From Fidelibacterota bacterium (lineage in GTDB: Bacteria > Fidelibacterota > Marinisomatia > Marinisomatales > UBA1611), in the NCBI GenBank assembly GCA_015658495.1, contig DQOT01000300.1:1-8006 (forward strand): 8,006 bases of DNA, read 5' to 3'. Made by a program: the position numbers and the translations under genes. Of the stretch, positions 1 to 7,168 are shown piece after piece (the stretch's first letter is position 1; each line of letters starts with the position of its first letter). A model generated the notes under the pieces. It was not told where the DNA came from. It saw only the letters and a program-made list of their open reading frames with translations, and did no database searches.

Positions 1-481
1 ATTTTTTGACTGCATCCGGAATCAGCGTTAACAGATCCCAAAGATAATGAACCGCTTTTACTTCTTTGAGATGATGGATCTCCCCTTTCGGATTAAAGAT
101 AGACAAAGGTCCCCCTGCGTTGATCCAATCATCAGAAGCGGATTTAGACAAGTTTGCTCCCAAGAATTTATCCTCCATCATAAAAATAGAAGATGAACAA
201 TTCCGGATCTCTGCAATCAATTCTTTTGTCCAGATCACACGGGCATTGAGCCAAAGTGTATTTTCATGGGGTGATTGATTCACCTCCTTTCTGCTGTGAA
301 TTTCTTGCGTGAGATCTACCAACAGTTCTCGCACCCAAAGCCCAATTGACGCAGCTGGGCACAAATTTTCAATTCGCTCCAAAAGCGTCACAGCGCCATA
401 TCGAATTTCAAAGACGGCCCGCGTCAATGAGATTGGTTCAAGATTGAGAGCTTGATGATCTTCAAATACAATGATGTTCAT
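1..481 (-). CDS. GlmU-like sugar nucleotidyltransferase, N-terminal part (3' end beyond window)
   Basis: Translating back from the ATG at 481 gives 160 open residues to the left edge, so the C-terminal part of the gene is missing. The N-terminus MNIIVFEDHQ, the block PISLTRAVFEIRYG (residues 16-29), an LNAR block (78-81) and a YLWDL block (146-150) match my recollection of the variant GlmU family of Bacteroidota and relatives (putative sugar nucleotidyltransferase, about 400 residues). That family has a diverged nucleotidyltransferase domain followed by a left-handed beta-helix acyltransferase domain. By family it would make an activated amino sugar (UDP-GlcNAc-like) in the cytoplasm for envelope synthesis; the exact substrate is inference. 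The start overlaps the stop of the upstream gene as ATGA (478-481), and AGGA lies 5 bases before the ATG, one of the few Shine-Dalgarno-like sites here. The acetyltransferase half cannot be checked in this window. Confidence 0.72.
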   Translation of the reverse strand, partial: MNIIVFEDHQALNLEPISLTRAVFEIRYGAVTLLERIENLCPAASIGLWVRELLVDLTQEIHSRKEVNQSPHENTLWLNARVIWTKELIAEIRNCSSSIFMMEDKFLGANLSKSASDDWINAGGPLSIFNPKGEIHHLKEVKAVHYLWDLLTLIPDAVKK

Positions 482-1020
482 TTGAGTCCTAATATGCGTT
501 CAATGGTTTCATAATTCTTTTCTAAAAATCCGGTGGATGACCGTTGGATGACCAAGGTATAGAGTTTATCTGCCAGAGGAGATTGAAAACCGATTTTGAT
601 GGGAATATCCAATTCCATGGACAATAGAGATAGAGTTTGCTCATTGGATTGATTGAGATCTACCATGGCATCATACTGAAATGATTTAATGCGATCCAGT
701 ACAGACTCGGATTTGATCGCACCGAGCCAATTCATATCATTATTGGAATATGAAATAATATGAGGCTTTAATTGTTCCGAGTAATATTGAATACCCTCTT
801 TATGAACCACATAACGGATCTGCCGGGTTTCATCTACAAGGTCTCTCTTAACAAAATGAGATGCGATCTGCGCGTGCTCCTTTTCTGCTGGCAGTAAAAA
901 TAAAATTCTGGATGCACCTTTACCCTTTTTTCCAATTTTGATCACACTTTCATGTTTTTGTGTCTCACGAAAAAAAGTGTACCACCAAAGAAGAAATTGA
1001 ATTCGCCAAGGGATTTTCAT
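478..1020 (-). CDS. Half-size glycosyltransferase-9-like protein (hypothetical)
   Basis: This 180-residue protein has no firm family name. After a basic, aromatic N-terminus (residues 1-20, possibly a membrane-surface anchor rather than a cleaved signal), a hydrophobic beta strand ILFLLP (39-44) is followed by alternating helices and strands. Then come YDAMVDLNQ (116-124) and IKIGFQSPLADKLY (141-154). This order resembles the N-terminal Rossmann half of ADP-heptose:LPS heptosyltransferases (GT9), where a D-x-x-I/V-D-L strand and a later R-x-G strand are typical. It also resembles short proteins of unknown function in Bacteroidota. GT9 enzymes are about 330-350 residues with a C-terminal donor-binding half; that half is absent, so catalysis as a stand-alone transferase is doubtful. 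The gene overlaps the GlmU-like gene by 4 bases, pointing to translational coupling and an envelope-sugar role by context. Start ATG at 1020, with no Shine-Dalgarno. Confidence 0.7.
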   Translation of the reverse strand: MKIPWRIQFLLWWYTFFRETQKHESVIKIGKKGKGASRILFLLPAEKEHAQIASHFVKRDLVDETRQIRYVVHKEGIQYYSEQLKPHIISYSNNDMNWLGAIKSESVLDRIKSFQYDAMVDLNQSNEQTLSLLSMELDIPIKIGFQSPLADKLYTLVIQRSSTGFLEKNYETIERILGLK

Positions 1021-1048
1021 ACGGAAATATAAGGAGAGTAATAGGCCA

Positions 1049-1075
1049 TTAAAACTGCTGTGAAGTGGCTATAAT
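1049..1075 (+). promoter_or_regulatory. Possible sigma-70-like promoter for the djlA-mcmA-birA operon
   Basis: The 116-base spacer between the divergent units contains a perfect TATAAT at 1070-1075 on the plus strand. Upstream, TTAAAA at 1049-1054 matches TTGACA at four of six positions with a short 15-base spacing, so the -35 is weak. A TAAATTTA at 1083-1090 is also close to the Bacteroidota -7 consensus TAnnTTTG, but I see no matching -33 element. Either would give a leader of roughly 40-55 bases before the ATG at 1137. An AT-rich spacer can yield a TATAAT by chance, and the minus-strand promoter for the unit at 1020 was not recognised. Confidence 0.3.
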
Positions 1076-1136
1076 TAGCGGATAAATTTATGGTTCATTT
1101 CACACGATTCTCGTAAAATTACATTCAAAAAGTACA

Positions 1137-1874
1137 ATGTCTTTCAATAAAAAATTATTATGGGGTGGACTTGGTTGGGTCATGGGTGGACCCATTGGCG
1201 CCATTTTAGGATACGCTTTTGCTTCCATGAGCGAAGATCAATCTACCCAATGGACAGGCTCCACCCGAAGAGGTCACGCCTATTCCCAGACAAAATCTGC
1301 TGATTTTATTGTTTCTATCCTCGTGTTATTCGCTAAAGTAATGAAGGCGGATGGGCAGCTCCTGAAATCGGAATTGGATTATGTAAAACGGTTTTTAAAG
1401 CAACAATTCGGTGTTCAGCAAACTAAAGAATTCATGATCTTGTTTAAGGATATCCTGGAACAGGGATACCCGTTGAAAGATGTTTGCCGCCAAATTCAAC
1501 GATCCATGGACCACCCCAGTCGCTTAGAATTGATTCACGTCCTTTTTGGATTGTCAGCTGCGGATGGTCATGTTCATCCCGATGAAGTCCGGGTGATCCA
1601 AACAATCGCCAATTACCTGTACATCAACTCCCTGGATTATGAATCCATCAAAGCTATGTTCACCAAAGATGAAGCAGCCCATTACAAAATTCTCGAAATT
1701 GATAAGTCTGTTTCTGATAAAGAGGTGAAAAAAGCATACCGGAATATGGCCAACAAATATCATCCCGATAAGGTGGCACATCTCGGGAAAGAAATGCAAA
1801 ATCTTGCCGAAGAAAAATTTAAATCCGTGAATGATGCCTACCATCAAATTAAAAAAGATCGTGGAATACCATGA
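1137..1874 (+). CDS. djlA: DjlA-like TerB/J-domain co-chaperone
   Basis: This 245-residue protein has three parts. Residues 8-30 form a glycine-rich hydrophobic segment ([19 protein letters not shown]) resembling the single N-terminal membrane anchor of DjlA. Residues about 56-165 form a TerB-like helical domain with the two acidic D-G loops of that fold, KADGQL (70-75) and [10 protein letters not shown] (141-150). Residues about 181-240 form a J-domain with the diagnostic HPD at 209-211, preceded by the basic helix [12 protein letters not shown]-domain proteins stimulate the ATPase of DnaK (Hsp70) through HPD; a C-terminal J-domain after TerB is the DjlA arrangement (E. coli DjlA is about 270 residues). 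It should sit on the inner membrane facing the cytoplasm. It is first in the plus-strand operon and its stop overlaps the mutase start as ATGA (1871-1874). No Shine-Dalgarno precedes the ATG. Confidence 0.88.
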   Translation: MSFNKKLLWGGLGWVMGGPIGAILGYAFASMSEDQSTQWTGSTRRGHAYSQTKSADFIVSILVLFAKVMKADGQLLKSELDYVKRFLKQQFGVQQTKEFMILFKDILEQGYPLKDVCRQIQRSMDHPSRLELIHVLFGLSAADGHVHPDEVRVIQTIANYLYINSLDYESIKAMFTKDEAAHYKILEIDKSVSDKEVKKAYRNMANKYHPDKVAHLGKEMQNLAEEKFKSVNDAYHQIKKDRGIP

Positions 1875-3364
1875 GTCAGGATAAACCCGGACAATTCCCA
1901 TATACCCGTGGAATTTATGAGGATATGTATAAAAAACGTCTCTGGACGATGCGGCAATATGCCGGATTTACTTCAGCGGAAGAATCCAATACGCGATACA
2001 AATATCTTTTAAAAAATGGCGTCATGGGTTTGTCTGTTGCATTCGACCTTCCCACACAGGTCGGTTATGATTCAGATCATGCCATGTCCTTGGGAGAAGT
2101 AGGAAAAGTGGGTGTCCCTATCTCATCCCTGGGAAATATGGAAACACTTTTTCATAAAATTCCTTTGGACCAGGTTTCCACATCCATGACTATCAATGCC
2201 ACAGCACCGATTTTATTAGCGCTTTACATCGCTACAGCAGAAAAACAAGGGGTTGGCGCTGACAAACTTCGTGGCACGGTCCAGAATGACATTTTGAAAG
2301 AATACGTGGCTCGCGGAACCTACATCTATCCCCCTTTAAAATCCATGCGATTGGTCACAGACGTATTTGAATTTTGCTCCAGTCATGTGCCACAGTGGAA
2401 TACAATTTCAATTTCGGGGTATCACATCCGTGAAGCGGGCAGCACAGCGGAGCAGGAACTGGCTTTTACCTTTGCCAACGGGATCGCTTATGTCCAGGCC
2501 GCCATCGATAAAGGTCTTGACCCCAACCAATTTGGCGCCCGACTTTCATTCTTTTTTAATTCGCATAATGGTTTCTTGGAAGAAGTTGCAAAATTCCGTG
2601 CTGCACGAAAAATATGGGCAATCCTTATGAAAGACCGCTTTGGTGTGACCCATGATAAAGCGCTTTTATGCCGATTCCATGTTCAAACGGGCGGATCAAC
2701 TCTCACAGCAACACAAATTGATAATAATGTAGTACGGACAACCATCCAGGCCCTGTCAGCCGTTTTGGGTGGAACACAATCTCTCCACACCAACAGCCGT
2801 GATGAAGCATTGGCATTGCCAACGGATGAAGCTGTAAAATTGGCGCTGAGAACCCAACAGATCATCGCCCACGAAAGTGGTATTTCTGAACATCCAGACC
2901 CCTTTGGCGGAAGTTATGTTATGGAGGCAATGACGGATACCCTGGTGCAAGGTGCCAGGAAGATCATCAAAGAAATCGATAATCTGGGCGGGGCGGTTTC
3001 CGCCATCGAAAAGGGGTGGATCCAAAATGAGATTGCCCGCAGTGCCTATGATTATCAAAAAGAGATCGACTCAAAGAAGCAGATCATTGTGGGTGTGAAT
3101 CAATATGAAGATCAGGATGAAGTTGATCCTGAATTATTGGAGATCAACCCCAAAAAAGTCCATGGGCAAATTGATTCTGTGAAAAATCTGAAATCTTCCA
3201 GAAATAACGATCAGGTGGCTCAGCAATTGGACCGTCTCCAAACGGCTGCCGCATCCAATTATAATGTGATGCCATTTATCATTGATTGTGTAAAAAATGA
3301 CTGTACGCTGGGTGAGATAGCAGATACATTTCGGGATGTTTTTGGAGAACACCAGTCCTATTAA
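1871..3364 (+). CDS. mcmA1: Methylmalonyl-CoA mutase large (catalytic) subunit, without B12-binding domain
   Basis: The 497-residue protein is the TIM-barrel catalytic part of a coenzyme-B12 acyl-CoA mutase, which interconverts methylmalonyl-CoA and succinyl-CoA in the cytoplasm. It carries YTRGIY (11-16), [11 protein letters not shown] (23-33), [12 protein letters not shown] (59-70), [18 protein letters not shown] (138-155) and [14 protein letters not shown] (304-317). Aligned by eye to the Propionibacterium enzyme, Tyr89, Gln197, Arg207, His244, Asn366 and Glu370 correspond to Y66, Q138, R148, H185, N308 and E312. Tyr plus Arg at the first and third of these is the methylmalonyl-CoA signature; isobutyryl-CoA mutases carry Phe and Gln there. 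No C-terminal DxHxxG cobalamin-binding domain follows, so a separate small subunit must be encoded elsewhere, as in archaeal-type split mutases. The N-terminus lacks the roughly 45-residue extension of many homologues; an in-frame stop at 1850-1852 rules out a longer start. Confidence 0.93.
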   Translation: MSQDKPGQFPYTRGIYEDMYKKRLWTMRQYAGFTSAEESNTRYKYLLKNGVMGLSVAFDLPTQVGYDSDHAMSLGEVGKVGVPISSLGNMETLFHKIPLDQVSTSMTINATAPILLALYIATAEKQGVGADKLRGTVQNDILKEYVARGTYIYPPLKSMRLVTDVFEFCSSHVPQWNTISISGYHIREAGSTAEQELAFTFANGIAYVQAAIDKGLDPNQFGARLSFFFNSHNGFLEEVAKFRAARKIWAILMKDRFGVTHDKALLCRFHVQTGGSTLTATQIDNNVVRTTIQALSAVLGGTQSLHTNSRDEALALPTDEAVKLALRTQQIIAHESGISEHPDPFGGSYVMEAMTDTLVQGARKIIKEIDNLGGAVSAIEKGWIQNEIARSAYDYQKEIDSKKQIIVGVNQYEDQDEVDPELLEINPKKVHGQIDSVKNLKSSRNNDQVAQQLDRLQTAAASNYNVMPFIIDCVKNDCTLGEIADTFRDVFGEHQSY

Positions 3365-3370
3365 TCTCCT

Positions 3371-3949
3371 GTGACCCGAGCGGCTACAATTATATCATTG
3401 GTTCTCCATCCTATGATGGTTGCACCCCTCACATTTGGAACCCTTATTTATACCGGTGACCCCATCTCTGAAAATATGCATCTTATTTTTTTCATCGCAT
3501 TTTTCTTTTCGACTCTGCTATCCATTGCTACGGTCATTTATTTGACGAAACAGGGTATAGTGAGCGATATGGATGTCTCCATTCGGGAACAGCGTGTCCA
3601 ACCATTGGTGTTTGGAACGATTTACTGTGGATTGGGATTTCTGATTTTAAAATATTTTAATGCATCGCCTCTGGTCCAGGGACTCATGTTCTGTTACGCA
3701 TTTAATACGGCGATTGTTTGGTTCATTACACGGGAATGGAAAATATCGATTCATGCCATTGGGCTGGGTGGCCCTCTAATCGCTCTCTGGCTTCATGGCA
3801 TTCATTATCCAGTTATCATGGGATTTGCGCTTGTTTTGCTTTGCGTTTCCAGGGTGATCCTGAAAGCGCATACACCTGCGCAAGTTATGGCCGGTGCGAC
3901 CTTAGCCATGGGATTAGCTTATATTGAACTCACCACCCTTTTTCTTTAA
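3371..3949 (+). CDS. PAP2-like integral membrane protein with altered catalytic motifs
   Basis: This 192-residue, very hydrophobic protein has about six membrane segments (near residues 5-27, 38-58, 79-95, 102-118, 130-163 as one or two, and 172-191). Three blocks recall the PAP2 lipid-phosphatase signature: DMDVSIREQR (66-75) at the position of the basic first motif, KISIHAIG (124-131) in place of PSGH, and SRVILKAHTPAQ (160-171) in place of SRxxxxxHxxxD. The Arg and His of the third motif are present (R161, H167), but the usual Asp is Gln171 and the PSG of the second motif is ISI. It belongs with divergent PAP2-like proteins of Bacteroidota and relatives; whether it dephosphorylates a lipid such as an undecaprenyl or phosphatidyl phosphate is unproven. 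It starts with GTG at 3371, 6 bases after the mutase stop, and ends 2 bases before birA. Confidence 0.75.
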   Translation: MTRAATIISLVLHPMMVAPLTFGTLIYTGDPISENMHLIFFIAFFFSTLLSIATVIYLTKQGIVSDMDVSIREQRVQPLVFGTIYCGLGFLILKYFNASPLVQGLMFCYAFNTAIVWFITREWKISIHAIGLGGPLIALWLHGIHYPVIMGFALVLLCVSRVILKAHTPAQVMAGATLAMGLAYIELTTLFL

Positions 3950-3951
3950 CG

Positions 3952-4722
3952 ATGATCTTCACAAATCTCATCCAAACCAATCTCCGCACGCACACATTCG
4001 GGAAACAGGTGGAATATTATAATCGTTTGGGATCCACCAATGAAGAAGCGTGGGAATTGATCGATGAGAATACGGCAACCCATGGAACCTTGGTGATCAC
4101 AGATCACCAATTTGAAGGAAAGGGCCGTGGTGGAAAATCATGGTTTATGAGTCCCAGCAAAGGATTGGCAATGTCTCTTATTCTTTTGGAATCCATCCCT
4201 GTAGAAAAAGCGGGACTCATCCCATTGGCAGCAGGTGCAGCCGCTGCAAAAACATTAAAAAATTGGGGCAGCTCACCCACATTGAAATGGCCGAATGATA
4301 TTTTATTGAACGGGAAAAAAGCTGGAGGAATTTTGTGTGAAAGCAGGCTATCAGGAGAGTCGATTCAATCCATGGTTGTTGGGGCGGGACTGAATGTGAA
4401 TGAAACAGGAAATGATCTCCCGGACGAAATAAAATCCACGGCTACCTCTCTATCAATCGAGACTGGACATTCCCACCAACGAGAATTGGTGGTTGCAATT
4501 TTTATAACTTTTTTTGAAGACTATTGGGAAATATTACAGGAATCGCCTGAAGAAATTATTCGTGATTGGACATCATTTTGCGGACATTTGGAGAAACCTG
4601 TTTCATTCAATTTCAAAGGAAAAAACCAATCCGGAATTTTCAAAAAGATAAATCATAAAGGTGAGGCTTGCATCCACATTGATGGTAATGAACGAGTGTT
4701 TCCTTCCATTATTTTGGAATAA
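3952..4722 (+). CDS. birA: Biotin--[acetyl-CoA-carboxylase] ligase, class I (no DNA-binding domain)
   Basis: This 256-residue protein contains the BirA/LplA catalytic fold. STN (28-30) opens the domain, GKGRGGKSW (56-64) is the biotinyl-AMP loop with R59 at the position of E. coli Arg118, KWPND (112-116) holds the catalytic lysine K112 (E. coli Lys183), and KKAGGIL (122-128) and GAGLNVN (144-150) follow. A C-terminal beta-rich domain starts near residue 215. It attaches biotin, via biotinyl-5'-AMP, to the conserved lysine of biotin carboxyl carrier proteins. The N-terminal winged helix of E. coli BirA is absent, so it should not act as a repressor. It lies 2 bases after the PAP2-like gene and is last in the operon with the mutase; a biotin-dependent propionyl-CoA carboxylase would link the two. 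No Shine-Dalgarno is visible. Confidence 0.93.
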   Translation: MIFTNLIQTNLRTHTFGKQVEYYNRLGSTNEEAWELIDENTATHGTLVITDHQFEGKGRGGKSWFMSPSKGLAMSLILLESIPVEKAGLIPLAAGAAAAKTLKNWGSSPTLKWPNDILLNGKKAGGILCESRLSGESIQSMVVGAGLNVNETGNDLPDEIKSTATSLSIETGHSHQRELVVAIFITFFEDYWEILQESPEEIIRDWTSFCGHLEKPVSFNFKGKNQSGIFKKINHKGEACIHIDGNERVFPSIILE

Positions 4723-4730
4723 CTTTTACA

Positions 4731-5002
4731 ATGAAAAAATTCCTTTCACTACTCGTAGTCCTGATAGGGATTCTTCCTGCCCATGGATTCCATTGTTGCT
4801 GCCATCGATTCAGCAAACCTTGGCTTAGGTGAGCAAAGTTGTGGGTGCCTATAATGCTCTTCCAGGTGATATCAATCAGGATGGTGTTGTTTCTGTTTTG
4901 GATATGCTTTATATCGTTTGGCACATCATGGGGAATATTGAGTTAAGAGAGGCTCAATTCACAATAGCAGATGTAAATGTTGATCTGACCGTTGATATAT
5001 GA
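4731..5002 (+). pseudogene. Remnant of a secreted dockerin-repeat protein gene, at least two frameshifts
   Basis: This fills the 325-base gap between birA and the CDF gene. ATG at 4731 opens a clear signal peptide, MKKFLSLLVVLIGILPAHG, but that frame ends at the TGA at 4830-4832. A second frame from about 4783 reads DSIVAAIDSANLGLGEQ and stops at 4852-4854. A third frame, open from 4829 to the TGA at 5000-5002, carries GDINQDGVVSVLDMLYIVW (from 4865), a type-I dockerin calcium loop and helix. After a linker comes a second loop start, ADVNVDLTVDI, which lacks the central G-D-G and breaks off where its helix should begin. The three pieces in order read as one short secreted protein disrupted by indels and 3' truncation. 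Such repeats occur near the C-terminus of secreted proteins of many FCB bacteria. Sequencing error is an alternative to decay, but the incomplete second repeat argues for real loss. No terminator-like hairpin with a T-tract was found in 5003-5047. Confidence 0.7.
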
Positions 5003-5047
5003 CCAGTTCCTGATCTCGGATATTATTTTAAATTATTGATTTTATTG

Positions 5048-6214
5048 TTAAAACCGGTGCAGGGGTGAGACCTTAATATTTATCTCAAATCCATGAAATT
5101 TATCTTTTAAATCATTTTCCATAGATTGGCAGCAAGCCACAATCTTATTTTGACTCAACCCCACTTTCACATTGATCCCAAATAAAATCACCTGATGGTT
5201 TTCTGTTTCAACCACACGAATATCATGGATATCGGTGATTCGTTCATCCTCTTCCCAGTTCTGATTCAGAAACGACTGAATATCTTGAACCAATGGATTT
5301 CCGGGTTGAACCGGATCCATATGAACTGTGGGTTCTACTCCCAATGCTTTTTCAAGTTGGCCCTCAACTTCTTCAGAAATGTCATGTGCTGCTGCTGTTG
5401 TTTCAGATGCATCAATCTCCACGTGGACACTGGCAAACTTATCATGCCCATAACTGTGTATGGTTATATCATGGGCACCCAAAACACCATCCACATTCAT
5501 GACGATCTGCCGAATGGTTTCCACTTCCTCCGATGTGGGCGGCTTCCCAATAAGATCATCCACTGCATCTTTGGCGATTTCAATTCCTGTGTAAATTAAG
5601 AAAAGGGCTACTCCCAACCCAGCCCAACCATCCACAGCAGGATAGCCATATTTTCCTGCAATTAATGCACACACAACCAAAAGACTGGAAATGGCATCAG
5701 TGCGGTGGTGCCAGGCATCTGCATGAAGCGTTCCGGATGCGATTTTTGCAGATAAGAATTCTGCATATCGGGCGGTGATTTCTTTTAGGGTAATGGTGAC
5801 CAATAGGAGAACAATCATCCACCATGCGGGTGAAACCAATTGTGGGTTACGGATTCTTTCAATCGATGCTTCAATGAATTCAATTCCAGCCACACACAGC
5901 AAAATAGCAATAATCAATGTAGCGATATATTCCGCCCGACCATGGCCATAAGGGTGCTCCACATCCGCTGGCTTTTCTGCCTGCTTAAATCCCCAGATTA
6001 TAGCACCAGAAGAAATGACATCAGACAGGGTATGCACCGCATCGGCAATGACACTGACGGCTCCTACCATAATCCCAATTGTCAATTTCAGACCAAATAA
6101 AACGCTATTTACAAGGATAGAAACCCACCCCTGAAAGATACCAATCTTTGATCTATAAATTTGGGCGGATTCTTTTGTGTTGGGAATGAAATAATTGGTG
6201 AAGGATTCAAACAC
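5048..6214 (-). CDS. Cation diffusion facilitator (CDF) metal exporter
   Basis: The 388-residue protein is an inner-membrane divalent-cation/proton antiporter of the CDF family. About six membrane helices lie in residues 30-215. The transport site is visible as H61-x3-D65 (HTLSD) in helix 2 and H169-x3-D173 (HHRTD) in helix 5, equivalent to Asp45/Asp49 and His153/Asp157 of YiiP; HPYGHGRAE (87-95) is the conserved loop after helix 2. His in place of the first Asp resembles many zinc-type CDFs, but metal choice cannot be settled from this. A ferredoxin-like cytoplasmic domain with HDITIHSYG (248-256) and VHMDP (297-301) follows, then an extra domain of about 80 residues including IHDIRVVETENH, present in a subset of longer CDFs. 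The start is GTG at 6214, 3 bases after the asparaginase stop, indicating co-transcription; AAGGGG lies about 12 bases upstream. No ATG offers an alternative before helix 1. Confidence 0.92.
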   Translation of the reverse strand: MFESFTNYFIPNTKESAQIYRSKIGIFQGWVSILVNSVLFGLKLTIGIMVGAVSVIADAVHTLSDVISSGAIIWGFKQAEKPADVEHPYGHGRAEYIATLIIAILLCVAGIEFIEASIERIRNPQLVSPAWWMIVLLLVTITLKEITARYAEFLSAKIASGTLHADAWHHRTDAISSLLVVCALIAGKYGYPAVDGWAGLGVALFLIYTGIEIAKDAVDDLIGKPPTSEEVETIRQIVMNVDGVLGAHDITIHSYGHDKFASVHVEIDASETTAAAHDISEEVEGQLEKALGVEPTVHMDPVQPGNPLVQDIQSFLNQNWEEDERITDIHDIRVVETENHQVILFGINVKVGLSQNKIVACCQSMENDLKDKFHGFEINIKVSPLHRF

Positions 6215-6217
6215 AGG

Positions 6218-7168
6218 TTAGATCATCCCCTTAATCTTATGGAGTTTATTCGCTCCACCCCGAGCCAGCGCATATTCAAATGACCATTTGATACAGGCCG
6301 AGCCGATTTTACCATCTTTCCGAATGGCGATGTAAGCAATTTGAAAATCAGGGTTACCGTTATGTCTTTTTATCACTCGATTTAACGCTTCTTCACAGGC
6401 GGTTGTAGGGTCATAACCTTGACGCATGAGTTCAACTACGAGAAAACTTCCTGTGGTTTTAATTACTTCTTCACCGAGTCCAGTTGCGGCAGCGCACCCA
6501 ATTTCATTATCCACAAAAAGTCCAGCACCAATGATGGGGCTGTCCCCCACTCTGCCATATAATTTGTAGGCCCAGCCGCTGGTGGTGCATGCGCCAGCTA
6601 AATCACCATTTTTATCCTGAACCAAAACTGAAATGGTATCGTGGGTTTCATGGGGTGTCATTTCCCGCCGTTTCTTTGTCCATTTCTCCCACGCTGCTCT
6701 AGATTCTTCCGTAAGGAGATTCATTTCTTCGAATCCTTGTGCCACAGCAAATTGCCGGGCGCCTTCTCCCACCAGCATGACGTGCTTCGTATCTTCCATC
6801 ACTTTCCGTGCCACAGAAACAGGATGCTTAATATTTTGGAGAAATGCAACCGATCCTGCATTCCCGGTTGAATCCATGACACAGGCGTCTAATGTTACAT
6901 TTCCCTTTTCATCCGGAAGACCCCCAAAACCGACGGATGTACTTTTTGGATCAGCTTCGGGAACACGGGCACCCGCTTCTGCCGCAGCCATTGCATTCCC
7001 GCCATTTTGTAAAGTTTTCCATGCAGCATCATTCGCTGGCAAGCCGTGTTCCCATGTGGAAAGAATGATTGGATCATTTTTGTTTGTATTAATTTTTAAA
7101 TCTCCAAAAATGACAGATGGTGCTGTAATCCCAATTGTACCCGTCTTTAGAAAATCCCTGCGTTTCAT
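6218..7168 (-). CDS. N4-(beta-N-acetylglucosaminyl)-L-asparaginase family hydrolase, Tat-exported
   Basis: This Ntn-hydrolase precursor (316 residues from the ATG at 7168) should cleave itself before the nucleophile threonine and then hydrolyse the GlcNAc-Asn bond of glycoasparagines, or a related aspartyl amide. Numbering with one extra residue (a TTG codon at 7171), HDT is 177-179 with T179 as nucleophile. T197, R207, D210, T230 and G231 keep the spacing of Thr170, Arg180, Asp183, Thr203 and Gly204 around Thr152 in the Flavobacterium enzyme, and W40 probably matches its Trp11. I chose the ATG at 7168 because it gives a twin-arginine N-terminus, MKRRDFLKTG, followed by a mildly hydrophobic stretch, so export by Tat to the periplasm is likely. 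It ends 3 bases before the CDF gene. All catalytic residues are present, so I expect an active enzyme; true substrate is uncertain. Confidence 0.92.
   Translation of the reverse strand: MKRRDFLKTGTIGITAPSVIFGDLKINTNKNDPIILSTWEHGLPANDAAWKTLQNGGNAMAAAEAGARVPEADPKSTSVGFGGLPDEKGNVTLDACVMDSTGNAGSVAFLQNIKHPVSVARKVMEDTKHVMLVGEGARQFAVAQGFEEMNLLTEESRAAWEKWTKKRREMTPHETHDTISVLVQDKNGDLAGACTTSGWAYKLYGRVGDSPIIGAGLFVDNEIGCAAATGLGEEVIKTTGSFLVVELMRQGYDPTTACEEALNRVIKRHNGNPDFQIAYIAIRKDGKIGSACIKWSFEYALARGGANKLHKIKGMI

Noticed and set aside
1031..1038. AAGGAGAG as a ribosome binding site
   Set aside because: It is on the plus strand about 100 bases from the nearest plus-strand start, and on the minus strand its complement is not Shine-Dalgarno-like.
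1554..1901. Open frame of 115 codons on the minus strand
   Set aside because: Antisense to the TerB/J-domain coding region including its HPD motif; no independent evidence for expression or family.
3952..4722. BirA as a bifunctional biotin-operon repressor
   Set aside because: The ligase domain begins near the N-terminus, with STN at residues 28-30, leaving no room for a winged-helix domain.
4709..4924. Open frame of 71 codons on the minus strand across the birA-CDF gap
   Set aside because: It overlaps the signal-peptide and dockerin remnant on the other strand, has no recognisable motif and no start signal.
4937..4958. Inverted repeat ATTGAG / CTCAAT as a terminator
   Set aside because: Six-base stem with a 10-base loop and no following T-tract; it falls within the dockerin reading frame and is likely chance.
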